Notes: a model not told the origin generated them from the sequence alone. Shown: positions 34,812 through 45,467, numbered from the stretch's first letter. The stretch is DNA of 64,000 bases from Brachybacterium sp. YJGR34 (GCF_003347015.1 NZ_PNFB01000014.1:1-64000), one strand, 5' to 3'. Numbers and translations: made by a program.

Positions 34812-36275
34812 ATGAGGGTCGCGCGCGCGAGGAGAACCTCGGAGCTGTTCGACCGACCGGCGCAGGACGACCTGCTGCAGGTCCGCAACGACGTCATGAC
34901 GGTGTACCGGGAGATCGCGCCCGGGGACCCGCGGCTGTTCCCGCTGCGCTACGCCCGGACCGTGCCCCGTCGGCCCCGCCCCGTGCGGCGCGCCCGCGGT
35001 CGCCGCACGGGACCGCGCCCCCCGGGCGCGCCGCCGTGCGTGCCGGCGCCGTCGGGCGTCGCCGCCCCCCAGGTGCCCGTGCTGCTGATCCCCGACGGGC
35101 CGGCGCGGGCCTCGGTGCTGCCCTATGACGTGCTGCGGCGCAGCATGGCCTCGCGCGGCCTGGACGTGCTGATGATGGAGCACCGCGGGGTGGGCCTGTC
35201 GCGGCTGGACGCCGAGGGGGAGGACCTGCCGCCGGAGGCGATGACGATGCGCGAGGTGGTGCCGGACCTGGTGGCGGTCCTGGACCACGCCCGCGTCGAG
35301 CGGGTCGCCCTGGTGGGCACCGGGTACGGCGCCTATATCGCCCAGGCGCTCGCCGCCCTCCACCCCGAGCGGGTGCACTCGCTGGTGCTGGACTCGCCGC
35401 TGACCTCCGCCCAGGACGAGGTGGCCTCCCAGCAGCAGGTGCGCGCGCTGTACTGGGAGGGGACCGAGCCGCGCACCTCGACCACCGCCTCGACCCTGCG
35501 GCGGCTCGCACGGCACGGTGTCATCGACGCCCGCCGCGCCGGTGCCGTGGTGCTCGCGGTGCACGAGCACGGCGGCCCCGACGCGGTGCGGGAGCTCGTG
35601 GACCTGCTGGCCGTGGGCCGGGGGAGCCTGACCTGGAACAGCGTGCGCCAGGTGCTGAACCAGGGCTGGCTGCAGTCCACCCCGTACGTCATCGAGCACG
35701 ACCTCACCTCCCGGATCCTCCACACCGAGCTGGGACGCGGCCGGCATGCGGACGGCGGACCGCTGGATCCGCTGCTGCTGTCCGGGGACCAGGCGCGCGC
35801 CGTGCCCCCGTTCGCCGGGGAGCCGCTGGACCTCCACGCCCTCGCCCCCTCGATCACCGCGCCCACCCTGGTGCTCTCCGGCACCGGCGATCTCATCGCC
35901 CCGCCGCGGATCGCCCGGGAGCTCACCGCCCGCATCCCCGGCGCCCAGCTGCTGGAGATCCCCGGGGCGGGCCATTCCCTGCTCGACACCCGCAGCAAGA
36001 TCGTGCAGGTCGCAGCCCGGTGGAGCGCCTGCGGCGCCCTCCGGCAGCTGCCCCGGCACGCGGCGGAGCTCGCCGAGCTGCCGGCGACGCCCACGGATCA
36101 GGCTCTCTCCCGGGGGCTGCAGCTGGCGCTGGCCGCCGAGCGCTACTCGCCGTGGCGGCTGCGCCTGGAATCGGCGCGGGTCGAGCGCGAGCAGGCGCTG
36201 CGGGAGCGGGCTCAGGCCGACGCCCGCCCGCACCGCGGCCGTCGCCCGGCGATCGAGCGCGAGGATCCGGCGTGA
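34812..36275 (+). CDS. Alpha/beta hydrolase-fold protein lacking the nucleophile serine
   Basis: A 487-residue protein with an alpha/beta hydrolase core (VPVLLIPDGPARASVLPYDV, then MMEHRGVGLSR, ALVGTGYGAYIAQALAALHP, LVLSGTGDLIAPP and GAGHSLLDT). The nucleophile elbow, normally GxSxG, reads G-T-G-Y-G: Gly171 (GGG at 35322-35324) replaces the serine. The Asp and His positions remain. It may be a non-catalytic binding protein or use other chemistry. Residues about 52-82 are an Arg/Pro-rich low-complexity stretch with no alternative frame that improves the alignment. The start is ATG at 34812, behind AGGGAG; the gene follows the S9 peptidase by 25 bp. Confidence 0.8.
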   Translation: MRVARARRTSELFDRPAQDDLLQVRNDVMTVYREIAPGDPRLFPLRYARTVPRRPRPVRRARGRRTGPRPPGAPPCVPAPSGVAAPQVPVLLIPDGPARASVLPYDVLRRSMASRGLDVLMMEHRGVGLSRLDAEGEDLPPEAMTMREVVPDLVAVLDHARVERVALVGTGYGAYIAQALAALHPERVHSLVLDSPLTSAQDEVASQQQVRALYWEGTEPRTSTTASTLRRLARHGVIDARRAGAVVLAVHEHGGPDAVRELVDLLAVGRGSLTWNSVRQVLNQGWLQSTPYVIEHDLTSRILHTELGRGRHADGGPLDPLLLSGDQARAVPPFAGEPLDLHALAPSITAPTLVLSGTGDLIAPPRIARELTARIPGAQLLEIPGAGHSLLDTRSKIVQVAARWSACGALRQLPRHAAELAELPATPTDQALSRGLQLALAAERYSPWRLRLESARVEREQALRERAQADARPHRGRRPAIEREDPA

Positions 36276-36282
36276 GATCGCG

Positions 36283-37719
36283 CTAGGGCCGGCACACCAC
36301 GGTGAAGCCGCCGTCCTCGGTCACCGTCTCGTACGGGACGCCCCACCGATCCTGTGCCCAGGCGGCAGGGTCCTGCGGCGGGCTGCCGCCCCAGGAGAAG
36401 GCGTAGCGATCGGAGAGCATGCAGTCCGGGACGCGCTGATTGGGGCCGTGCAGCCACTGCACCTCGTGGTCCGGCACGGCCTGCGCCATCAGCGTGATGT
36501 CCACGGCGAGCACGGCGCCGTCGGGCACGGCCTCGAGGGCCTCGGCCGCCGGCTCGGCGCGCCAGCTGGGCTCCCAGAGCGCCGGGCGCATCACGTCCAC
36601 GACCGGCATCAGCGGGCCCAGCGCCAGCGTCACCGCCGCGGAGACCGAGACGGCGGTGACGCGGACCGTCCGCGAGGGCAGCGGGGCGTCGCGGCGGAGC
36701 CAGGCCGTGGCCCGGCCCGTCCGCCGGTCCCCGAGGGCGTCGAGCATCGCCGCCGTCGCGATCGGCATCAGGACCGCGTTGTAGTGCCAGTACCAGTCCC
36801 AGTAGAACTCCACCGTGCCCGTGAAGCGCCAGGCCAGGGTGGGCAGCATGAGCAGGATCAGCGGCGAGCGGCCACCGATCAGCCCCGCGGCCAGCAGCAG
36901 CATCGCCACGGTCATCCACTTCACCGGCGGCCAGAGGACCTCCAGCGGGGAGCCGAGGTTCCCCGTGTAGTCGTACTGACCCGCCGTGTTCAGCAGCGGC
37001 AGGATGACGAAGGTCGCCAGCACGAACCAGCCGACGCCCCAGGCCGCGAGCGCGGCGCCCTCGACCCGTTGGGAGCGGTGGCGCAGCGCGATGAGCACCC
37101 CGAGCAGGGCGACGGTGAGCCCGAGGTCCTCCTTTACGAACACCAGCGGCGCCGCCCAGAGGATCGCCCCGTGGACCCGCCCGCGCAGCAGACGGGTCAG
37201 GGACATCGCCAGCAGCGGCACCGCGACGGCGATCTCGTGGAACTGGACGGAGACGGCCGACTGCAGACCGAAGGAGAAGACGTAGGCGGCGCCCGCGAGC
37301 GTGCCGAGCCCGCCGCCCAGGCGGTCGATCGCCAGGCGCGTGATCGGGATCGCGGAGAGGCCGAACAGCACCGCCTGGGTCCACAGCAGCGCCGCGGGGG
37401 AGGGCCACACCCACCACACCGGCGCCAGCAGCGCGAGGATCGGGTGGAAGTGATCGCCCAGCAGGTTCACCGCGTCGCCCTTGATGGGCACGATCGGGGC
37501 CCGCAGCTCGCCGTAGGCGCGCAGCAGCTGCGTGAAGATCCCCAGGTCCCAGGATCGGGCGGCGAGGACGCGCAGCTGCTGCGTGCCCATCAGCCCGTAG
37601 GCGAGGGCGGCCAGCACGGCCAGGGCGATCGGCACGGTGCGGCGGGCGCGCACCGGGGTCCGCGGAGGGCCCGGCGCCCGGTGAGCGGGCGCCGGCCTGT
37701 CGTCGGCGAGGATGTCCAC
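36283..37719 (-). CDS. DUF2079 family membrane protein
   Basis: A 478-residue polytopic membrane protein with about nine helices. The first loop has the DUF2079 signature SWDLGIFTQLLRAY followed by GDHFHPILALLAPVWWVWPS. Later segments include VQFHEIAVAVPLLAM, FVKEDLGLTVALLGVLIALR and a C-terminal soluble domain ending DGGFTVVCRP. Acidic residues in the first extracytoplasmic loop and the overall shape recall GT-C glycosyltransferases, but activity is unproven. The GTG start has only a weak ribosome site. Its stop is 7 bp from the convergent hydrolase-fold gene. Confidence 0.88.
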   Translation of the reverse strand: MDILADDRPAPAHRAPGPPRTPVRARRTVPIALAVLAALAYGLMGTQQLRVLAARSWDLGIFTQLLRAYGELRAPIVPIKGDAVNLLGDHFHPILALLAPVWWVWPSPAALLWTQAVLFGLSAIPITRLAIDRLGGGLGTLAGAAYVFSFGLQSAVSVQFHEIAVAVPLLAMSLTRLLRGRVHGAILWAAPLVFVKEDLGLTVALLGVLIALRHRSQRVEGAALAAWGVGWFVLATFVILPLLNTAGQYDYTGNLGSPLEVLWPPVKWMTVAMLLLAAGLIGGRSPLILLMLPTLAWRFTGTVEFYWDWYWHYNAVLMPIATAAMLDALGDRRTGRATAWLRRDAPLPSRTVRVTAVSVSAAVTLALGPLMPVVDVMRPALWEPSWRAEPAAEALEAVPDGAVLAVDITLMAQAVPDHEVQWLHGPNQRVPDCMLSDRYAFSWGGSPPQDPAAWAQDRWGVPYETVTEDGGFTVVCRP

Positions 37720-37769
37720 CTCGCGAGGGTATCCGGCCGGAGGAGATCGGTCAGAGCGGTCCGGCGCCC

Positions 37770-37775
37770 TACACT
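37770..37775 (+). promoter_or_regulatory. Putative leaderless -10 box (TACACT)
   Basis: TACACT ends 6 bp before the ATG at 37782; no ribosome site is present. Confidence 0.5.
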
Positions 37776-37781
37776 TCCGCC

Positions 37782-38597
37782 ATGACCTCGCCCGCCGCGC
37801 GCCGACTGCTCCACCTCACCGCCGCCGCGGGCGCCGTGGGGGCGCTGACCCTTATCGAGCCGCGCCGGCTGGGTCCGGGGCCGCGCGCGGCCTACCGCGT
37901 CGGCACCGCGGTGGTGAGCGGTGCGCTCGCGGCCGACACCGCGCAGGACGCCCCGCTGCTGGACCCCGTCCGCGACGGCGTGGTCGCCGGCGGCATCACC
38001 CTCGGCCTGATGGACGTGCTCGAGCGGATCGACGCGCGGACGGTCGACTCCCTCGCGGCGCTGGGCGTCCGCCGGCCCCGGGTGCTGCTGGCGGCGCTCG
38101 GCGCGGCGGGGACGGCGGCGGTCTGCGCCCTGCCCCGCCTCACCGGGCCCATCGAGCGCCGGGGCGGCACCGAGGAAGGGTTCGCCGAGGGGGAGACCGC
38201 CCCGCTGCCGTGCGAGGTCCGCGCGCTCCTGGCCGCGCTGCTCGCGCCGGGGCCCGCGGATCCTCCCGGCGCCGCGGCGCTGCGCGATCAGCTCGAGGCG
38301 GCCCGTGCGGTCGACCCCGGCTATCTCGACGGCGACGTGCAGATCCATGTCGAGGACCCCGAGCGCCTCGCCGTGCCGCGCACCCAGATCTGGCCCGTGG
38401 CCGGCGAGTTCTCCCACGCGGGCTTCCGCTACGAGCTGCAGCTCCAGGTCGAGGAGGGACGGCTCGGGATGCTCACGGTGATGGTCCGCGCCGACGAGGC
38501 GCGCCTCGCGCAGGCCCTCGAGCACCTCGCCTCCCCGGGCTTCGTCCTGCCCGATCCGTCGGCGCTCACCCTGCGGCGCGAGACGGAGGTCCCCTGA
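37782..38597 (+). CDS. Hypothetical membrane-associated protein
   Basis: A 271-residue protein I do not recognise. Hydrophobic stretches near residues 10-25, 60-80 and 100-115 suggest one to three membrane passes. A soluble C-terminal half contains an alternating strand pattern (PRTQIWPVAGEFSHAGFRYE, then LQLQVEEGRLGMLTVMVR). The gene is preceded by a TACACT box with leaderless spacing and is followed within 20 bp by the ArsD-like gene on the same strand. No catalytic motif is evident. Confidence 0.7.
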   Translation: MTSPAARRLLHLTAAAGAVGALTLIEPRRLGPGPRAAYRVGTAVVSGALAADTAQDAPLLDPVRDGVVAGGITLGLMDVLERIDARTVDSLAALGVRRPRVLLAALGAAGTAAVCALPRLTGPIERRGGTEEGFAEGETAPLPCEVRALLAALLAPGPADPPGAAALRDQLEAARAVDPGYLDGDVQIHVEDPERLAVPRTQIWPVAGEFSHAGFRYELQLQVEEGRLGMLTVMVRADEARLAQALEHLASPGFVLPDPSALTLRRETEVP

Positions 38598-38601
38598 GCG
38601 C

Positions 38602-38607
38602 TACCGT
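38602..38607 (+). promoter_or_regulatory. Putative leaderless -10 box (TACCGT)
   Basis: TACCGT ends 7 bp before the ATG at 38615, in the 17-bp gap after the preceding stop. Confidence 0.45.
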
Positions 38608-38614
38608 GGGGACC

Positions 38615-39097
38615 ATGACCACACAGGACGAGACCCCGCCGCTCGCGGCGCTCGACATCTTCCTGCCCTCCCCGCCGCCCGATCCGGCACGGCAGGAGGC
38701 CTTCCTCGACGAGGCCGCGGCGCTGGCCAAGGCCGGTCATCCGATCACCGTCTACCTCCAGGACGAGGACGCCTGGGCCTTCGAGGCGTGCGAACCGGTG
38801 CGGGCGCTGCTGGCGTCCGCGGGACCGGAGGCGCTGCCGGTGACCCTGCTGGGGGCGGACATCGTGGTCACGGCGGTCCACCCCACGGCCGAGCAGATGA
38901 CCCGCTTCGCCCGCGCGGGCGGGGAGGCCCGCCAGCCGCGCTCGGCCGCGGCCTCGGCCTGCGGTCCCTCCGGCGCGCCGCTGCCCCGTGAGGCGAGCGG
39001 CGCCGCGGCGCTGCTGCTGGGAGCGCCGGCGTCCTCGGCCGCCTCGGCCCCCGAGATCGGTGCCCGGCGCAACCTCCTGGGCGGTGCGGGCGGCTGA
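38615..39097 (+). CDS. ArsD-like thioredoxin-fold protein without metal cysteines
   Basis: A 160-residue protein whose first 105 residues follow the ArsD arsenical metallochaperone pattern: a first strand (ALDIFLP), a helix with KAGHPITVYL, FEACEPVRALLASAGPEALPVTLLG, and a C-terminal helix (TAEQMTRFAR). ArsD passes As(III) to ArsA through a vicinal Cys pair and a third Cys; here that N-terminal region reads PSPPPDP and lacks all of them. The last 55 residues are Ala/Gly-rich and of unknown role. No arsA, arsB or arsR lies nearby, so an arsenic function is doubtful. Confidence 0.6.
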   Translation: MTTQDETPPLAALDIFLPSPPPDPARQEAFLDEAAALAKAGHPITVYLQDEDAWAFEACEPVRALLASAGPEALPVTLLGADIVVTAVHPTAEQMTRFARAGGEARQPRSAAASACGPSGAPLPREASGAAALLLGAPASSAASAPEIGARRNLLGGAGG

Positions 39098-39108
39098 GGC
39101 GCAGCTGC

Positions 39109-39801
39109 TCAGAGGGAGCAGGCCACCCCGTTGAAGCCGTGGTTGCAGTAGCCGCCGGGGTTCTTCGCGAGGTACTGCTGATGCGCGGGCTCCGCGGTGT
39201 AGTAGACGCCGTCGCCGGCCTCCGCGAGCGGTGTCAGCTCGGTGGTGATGGTGCCGCGGCCGGCGTCGTCGAGCGCCTGCTGGTAGCTCCGTGCGGAGGA
39301 GCGGACGATCTCCCCCTGGGACGGCGAGGTCCAGTACACGGCGCTGCGGTACTCGGTGCCCACATCGTTGCCCTGACGGTTCGCGGTGGTCGGGTCGTGC
39401 TGCTGCCAGAACTGGGTCAGCAGCGCCCGCAGGGTCGCCTCGCCGCCGCGGTAGATCACCCGGACCGCCTCGGCATGGCCGGTGCGCGCGGAGAAGACCT
39501 CCTCGTAGGTGGGATGCGGGGTGTAGCCGCCGGCATAGCCCGCCGAGGTGGTGTGCACGCCCTCGGTCTCCCAGGCGATCCGCTCTATCCCCCAGAAGCA
39601 GCCGCCGGCCAGGATGATCTCCTCGGTGCCGGCCGGCCAGGGCCGCGCCTCCTGCGGCGCGTCGGGACCCAGCATGTCCGTGCCCAGCACGGCGTGCTCG
39701 CGCGCCAGCGGATACGGGGTCGCCGCCCGGCCCGGCAGGGCGTCCTCGGGCGCCACCATGTCCTTCTTGTGCGCGTACAGGAGGTCCATCATCTGCCACA
39801 T
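39109..39801 (-). CDS. msrA: Peptide-methionine (S)-S-oxide reductase
   Basis: A 230-residue cytoplasmic repair enzyme that reduces methionine-S-sulfoxide. The catalytic Cys lies in LAGGCFWGIERI; other family segments are GVHTTSAGYAGGYTPHPTYEEV, GHAEAV, FWQQHDPTTANRQGNDVGTEYRS and the C-terminal YCNHGFNGVACSL with resolving cysteines. I use the ATG at 39801 because TACCGT ends 7 bp before it; a GTG at 39810 is the alternative. Its stop is 11 bp from the convergent ArsD-like gene. Confidence 0.95.
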   Translation of the reverse strand: MWQMMDLLYAHKKDMVAPEDALPGRAATPYPLAREHAVLGTDMLGPDAPQEARPWPAGTEEIILAGGCFWGIERIAWETEGVHTTSAGYAGGYTPHPTYEEVFSARTGHAEAVRVIYRGGEATLRALLTQFWQQHDPTTANRQGNDVGTEYRSAVYWTSPSQGEIVRSSARSYQQALDDAGRGTITTELTPLAEAGDGVYYTAEPAHQQYLAKNPGGYCNHGFNGVACSL

Positions 39802-39808
39802 GAGCGCC

Positions 39809-39814
39809 ACGGTA
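39809..39814 (-). promoter_or_regulatory. Putative leaderless -10 box (TACCGT) for msrA
   Basis: On the minus strand TACCGT is followed by 7 bp and then the ATG at 39801. Confidence 0.45.
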
Positions 39815-39874
39815 GTCCTGCGCCCTCCGCGGCGGGAGGGCGGGGAGACCCGCGCCACGCGGGCGTCGGCCTCC

Positions 39875-40426
39875 TCAGCGGGCCCGCGGCAGCACCGCGA
39901 CGAACAGGCCGATCGCCGCGAGGATCCCGACCACCAGCGTCCACGGCCCCAGGCGGAGCCCCGAGACGGCGAGCACCACCACCGCGCCGAGCACGGCGAG
40001 CGCGAGGACCGGCAGCAGGCTGCGCAGCCCCAGCCGCCACACGGCGGGCTCGAGGACCCCGTGGGCCGGGGTCGTCGCCGCGAGGGCGAAGGCCGCGTGC
40101 GAGGCCAGCAGCGCCAGGCCCACGCCGCCCGCCCGCAGCGGCGAGAGGTCCTCCTGGCCGGCCAGGGCCAGCAGCACCAGCAGCGGTCCGCCGATGCCCA
40201 GATCGGTGTCGGGGAGGATCATCTGGATCAGCAGCAGCCCTCCCACCAGCAGGGTCACCAGGACGGTGAGGAAGTTCGCGAACAGGCCCATGGGCAGCGC
40301 CCCCATCAGCGCCAGCATCATGCCCGCCGCGCCGATCAGGCGCAGCGCCCACTGGGCGGGGCTCACCCGGCGCAGGCCCAGGAGCAGGTCCGCGAGCGGA
40401 TCGAGCAGGGTCCGCAGAGGGAGCAT
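39875..40426 (-). CDS. Small membrane protein downstream of DUF58
   Basis: A 183-residue integral membrane protein with about five hydrophobic helices (ALRLIGAAGMMLALMGALPM, LTVLVTLLVGGLLLIQMILP, and three more). No named family is recognised. Its ATG overlaps the DUF58 stop (TGATG at 40428-40424) and has GGAGG 5 bp upstream, so it is the third gene of the MoxR-DUF58 operon. By position it probably supports the MoxR/DUF58 membrane complex. Confidence 0.8.
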   Translation of the reverse strand: MLPLRTLLDPLADLLLGLRRVSPAQWALRLIGAAGMMLALMGALPMGLFANFLTVLVTLLVGGLLLIQMILPDTDLGIGGPLLVLLALAGQEDLSPLRAGGVGLALLASHAAFALAATTPAHGVLEPAVWRLGLRSLLPVLALAVLGAVVVLAVSGLRLGPWTLVVGILAAIGLFVAVLPRAR

Positions 40427-41742
40427 CAGGACCTCCTCATCCGCGGGGCGGTCCGCGCGCGCGAGAGGGACAGCAGCACCGGGGCCAGGGAGGCGGGGCC
40501 CTCCCAGGCGGTCACCGGCACCCCCGCCTCGCGCAGCTCGCGCACGGTCCGCCGCCGGAGCAGGCGGCGGATCGCCCACGCCTCGGGCCAGAACCGGTCC
40601 GAGGAGCTCCCGTCCAGGCGCACCGGCCGCCCGGTCAGCACCGAGACGTCCCCGACGCTGGGCGGCAGGGTGTCCACGACGATGACGTCGGCCCCGTGGG
40701 AGACCAGCACGCCGATCTGCTCGATCACGTCCCTGCTCAGCAGGGGCGAGCAGACCACCACGAGGGTGCCCGGCCGCACGGTGCGCAGCTGCCGCGCCCG
40801 GCGCGGGGTGCCGTCGTCGCGCACCGCGCGGGCGAGGGTGTTCGTGAGCACCCGGAGCTGGCGGGGCCCGGTGCCGGAGCGCACCGGTCCGATGAGGTGG
40901 CCGATGTCGAACACCGCCACCCGGTCACCCGCCGTCAGGTAGTGGCGCGCCACCGCGGCGGTGGCCCGCACCGTCATGTCCAGGCTCGACGGCGCGCCGT
41001 CCGGGGCCCACGGCGCGGGGGCGATGTCCGCGATCGTGTCGGTGACCAGGAGGACCTCGGTGTCCTGCTCGGTGAAGGTGGCGTTGGTGTGCAGGCGCCC
41101 GGTGCGATTGGTGACCCGCCAGTTGATCCGGTGCAGGCGGTCGCCGGTGCGGAACTCCCGCACCTCCGACAGCGCGGTGCCGTCGCCGCGGCGCCGCGAG
41201 AGGTGCACGCCGCTGATGCCGATCGGGGTGGGCACCTCGACCGGGGCGTCGAGCACGGTGGAGGCCGGCACCGCCCGGATGTCGACCGGCGCCAGCTCCT
41301 GCTGGGCGCGGAAGGCCCCCAGACCGTCGGTGACGACCGTGTGGAACGGTCCCACCCGCAGCCGTCCCCAGCGTCGGGTGCTCACGCGCAGGCGCACCTC
41401 CTCCACGGCGGCGAGGGACCCGTACCGCGGGGCGAGGCGGGTCTGGGGCACCATCGGGACGGTGATCGCGGTGATCGCCGCCGGGGCGGAGCGCAGGGTG
41501 ACCGCGGCCGATCCGCCCTCCTCGATGCTGCGGCGACCCGGCAGGACCTCGGGGGCCTCGAACCCGTCCTCGCGGCCTCGCACCGTCCGCTCCGCGAGCG
41601 CCACGAGGGCCCAGGCGAGCAGCGGCAGGCCCGCGAGGATCAGCACCGGCCGGCCCAGCAGCACGGCGAGCGTCACCGCGGCGCTGCCCACCACCGCCGC
41701 GCGGATCATCGCCGCGGTGGCCCTGGCGGGCAGGAGGGTCAC
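40426..41742 (-). CDS. DUF58 domain protein
   Basis: A 438-residue protein with two N-terminal membrane helices, a beta-rich segment (IPAVPAST-like spacing in VDIRAVPASTV) and the DUF58 core EVREFRTGDRLHRINWRVTN followed by LHTNATF and a von Willebrand A-like fold. DUF58 proteins occur with MoxR ATPases, where they are thought to be membrane-tethered substrates or adaptors. The GTG start overlaps the MoxR stop (GTGA at 41742-41739). Confidence 0.9.
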   Translation of the reverse strand: MTLLPARATAAMIRAAVVGSAAVTLAVLLGRPVLILAGLPLLAWALVALAERTVRGREDGFEAPEVLPGRRSIEEGGSAAVTLRSAPAAITAITVPMVPQTRLAPRYGSLAAVEEVRLRVSTRRWGRLRVGPFHTVVTDGLGAFRAQQELAPVDIRAVPASTVLDAPVEVPTPIGISGVHLSRRRGDGTALSEVREFRTGDRLHRINWRVTNRTGRLHTNATFTEQDTEVLLVTDTIADIAPAPWAPDGAPSSLDMTVRATAAVARHYLTAGDRVAVFDIGHLIGPVRSGTGPRQLRVLTNTLARAVRDDGTPRRARQLRTVRPGTLVVVCSPLLSRDVIEQIGVLVSHGADVIVVDTLPPSVGDVSVLTGRPVRLDGSSSDRFWPEAWAIRRLLRRRTVRELREAGVPVTAWEGPASLAPVLLSLSRARTAPRMRRS

Positions 41743-42728
41743 GCGCCGGCGCCCACGGCCGGCGCCGCGGCGGGGACCTCGACCTGGCCCAGCACGGACT
41801 CGACCACGCCGGCGCCGGTCGCGTTCTGCAGCCACAGCTCGGGCTTGACGGTCACCCGATGGTCCAGGGCGGGGTGGGCGAGGGTCTTGACGTCCTCGGG
41901 CACCACATAGCTGCGGCCCCGGATCAGGGCGAGCGCGCGGGCGCAGGTGATGAGGGCGAGGGTGCCGCGCGGCGAGGCGCCGACCAGCGCGTGCTGGTGC
42001 TCCCGCGTCGCGGCCACGATCTCCACCGCGTAGTGCCCGATCGAGTCCTCGACGTGGACGGCCTCGACCGCCTGCTGGACGCCCAGCAGCCCGGGGGCGT
42101 CGAGCACCTCGCGGACGGTCTGCTCCTCGCGCCGGCGGTCCAGGCGGCGGGAGACGACCTCCCATTCCTGGGCGGCGGTGGGATAGCCGAAGGTCAGGCG
42201 CAGCAGGAAACGATCCAGCTGGGCCTCCGGCAGGGGATAGGTGCCCTCGTGCTCCACCGGGTTGGCGGTGGCCAGGACGTGGAAGGGCCGCGGCAGCGGC
42301 CGCGTCGTGCCCTCGACGGAGACCTGCCGCTCCTGCATCGCCTCGAGCAGCGCGGACTGCGTCTTCGGTGGGGTGCGGTTGATCTCGTCGGCCAGCAGCA
42401 GGCCCGTGAACACCGGTCCGGGGCGGAACTCGAAGTCGCCGGTGCGCTGGTCGAACACCTCGGCGCCCGTGAGATCCGCAGGCAGCAGGTCCGGGGTGAA
42501 CTGCGCGCGGGTGAAGGGCAGGCCCAGCGCCTGGGCGAAGGAGCGCGCGGCGAGGGTCTTGCCGAGTCCGGGGAGGTCCTCGAGCAGGACATGGCCGCCG
42601 GCGAAGATGCCGGTGAGGACCAGCTCGAGGGACTCCCGCTTGCCGACCACGGCCGTCTCGACCGCGTCGAGCACCGCCCGGGCCGCGTCCGTCGCCTCGT
42701 CGGGGGTCATGGGCGTGGGCTGGGTCAT
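41739..42728 (-). CDS. MoxR-type AAA ATPase
   Basis: A 329-residue ATPase. Walker A LEDLPGLGKT, Walker B LLLADEINRTPPKTQSALLEAMQE, sensor segment ATANPVEHEGTYPLPEAQLDRFLL and a C-terminal helical lid (ASPRGTLALITCARALALI). MoxR proteins act as chaperone-like ATPases maturing protein complexes. The ATG is preceded by TAGGGT ending 6 bp upstream, a leaderless promoter pattern. It now heads a three-gene operon with DUF58 and a membrane protein; the DUF4129 genes that often accompany it are found 6.9 kb away on the same strand. Confidence 0.95.
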   Translation of the reverse strand: MTQPTPMTPDEATDAARAVLDAVETAVVGKRESLELVLTGIFAGGHVLLEDLPGLGKTLAARSFAQALGLPFTRAQFTPDLLPADLTGAEVFDQRTGDFEFRPGPVFTGLLLADEINRTPPKTQSALLEAMQERQVSVEGTTRPLPRPFHVLATANPVEHEGTYPLPEAQLDRFLLRLTFGYPTAAQEWEVVSRRLDRRREEQTVREVLDAPGLLGVQQAVEAVHVEDSIGHYAVEIVAATREHQHALVGASPRGTLALITCARALALIRGRSYVVPEDVKTLAHPALDHRVTVKPELWLQNATGAGVVESVLGQVEVPAAAPAVGAGA

Positions 42729-42734
42729 CCTGCG

Positions 42735-42740
42735 ACCCTA
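42735..42740 (-). promoter_or_regulatory. Putative leaderless -10 box (TAGGGT) for moxR
   Basis: On the minus strand TAGGGT is followed by 6 bp (CGCAGG) and the ATG at 42728. Confidence 0.4.
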
Positions 42741-42988
42741 CGTGAGACGCGGCCCACAGCGAGGGAGGTCCGGGAGACAGGACGGGCGGGGCAGATCACG
42801 GTTTGGTCAGGATCGCCGGGGTGCTCAGGGGTGGAGCCTCGCGGTGGGGGCGAGACGATATTCTGGCGCCCGGTCCGCATCCGTCGAGGGACGGCGTCAC
42901 GTGCCCGTCGTCGTGCACGGCGGCGTCCGTGGCCGCGACCGCCGTACGCAGCGCCGCTCGTCATCCCCGACCGCCCAGAGGTAGGAAC

Positions 42989-44785
<1,797 letters not shown>

Positions 44786-44786
44786 G

Positions 44787-45467
44787 GTGGCGCCCACGGA
44801 CCCGGCCCCGCGGGGCCTGCAGCGGCTGGGGCTGCGCCGCCGGACGGACGGGTCCACGGTCGTCCGGCCCGGTGGCGCCCTGCTGCTGTGCGTGATCGTG
44901 TGGGCGTTCTGTGCGGCCACCGCCCTGCAGGCCTTCTGGCTGCTGGGGCTCGACGGCTGGAGCTTCGCCGTGCTGCCCGCGGTGGTCTGCGCCGTGCTGT
45001 GGGTGCTGCTGTGGGCGCCGCGCGTGGTGGTCCGAGAGGACCGCATCGAGGTGCGCAACGTCCTGGTCACCCACCACCTGCCGATGGCCGCGATCGAGCG
45101 CGCCCGCCTCGGGGCGATGCTCCGCTTCGAGGTCCGCTCCCAGCGCGCCGACGGGGCCGAGGAGGTCGTGACCGCGTGGAACGCTCCCGGCGTGGGCCGC
45201 GACCGACCCCGCGAGCGCCTCGCCCGGGCGGACCGCCGCGCCCCCGGGGCGAGCGCCCGGGCACAGGCCGACTGGGCGGAGCGCCTGCGCCGCGACCAGC
45301 TCGCGAGTCCCAGCCACGCAGCCGTCGAGGCCTGGGAGCGCTGGGAGGCCGGTCGTGCGGGTGTCGCGGGGCAGGAGCGACCGGCAGCGACGCGTCGGCT
45401 CAACGTCGGCGTCCTCGTCGTGCTGGCCGGGTGCGCCCTCGCCGTGACGGTGCGCGCACTCGTCTGA
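44787..45467 (+). CDS. Membrane protein with a PH-like domain
   Basis: A 226-residue protein with two closely spaced N-terminal helices (LLLCVIVWAFCAATALQAFW, then FAVLPAVVCAVLWVLLW), followed by RVVVREDRIEVRNVLVTHHL and IERARLGAMLRFEVRS. This arrangement is typical of small actinobacterial bacterial-PH-like proteins. A charged helical region (residues about 130-200) and a C-terminal helix (NVGVLVVLAGCALAVTVRAL) follow. The function is unknown. The GTG start at 44787 is 1 bp after the stop of the ABC ATPase gene. Confidence 0.7.
   Translation: MAPTDPAPRGLQRLGLRRRTDGSTVVRPGGALLLCVIVWAFCAATALQAFWLLGLDGWSFAVLPAVVCAVLWVLLWAPRVVVREDRIEVRNVLVTHHLPMAAIERARLGAMLRFEVRSQRADGAEEVVTAWNAPGVGRDRPRERLARADRRAPGASARAQADWAERLRRDQLASPSHAAVEAWERWEAGRAGVAGQERPAATRRLNVGVLVVLAGCALAVTVRALV

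Noticed and set aside
34961-35070. A compensated double frameshift causing the Arg/Pro-rich stretch in the hydrolase-fold protein.
   Set aside because: Reading the other two frames gives equally low-complexity Pro/Ala/Arg sequence with no better match, so I keep it as a real insert.
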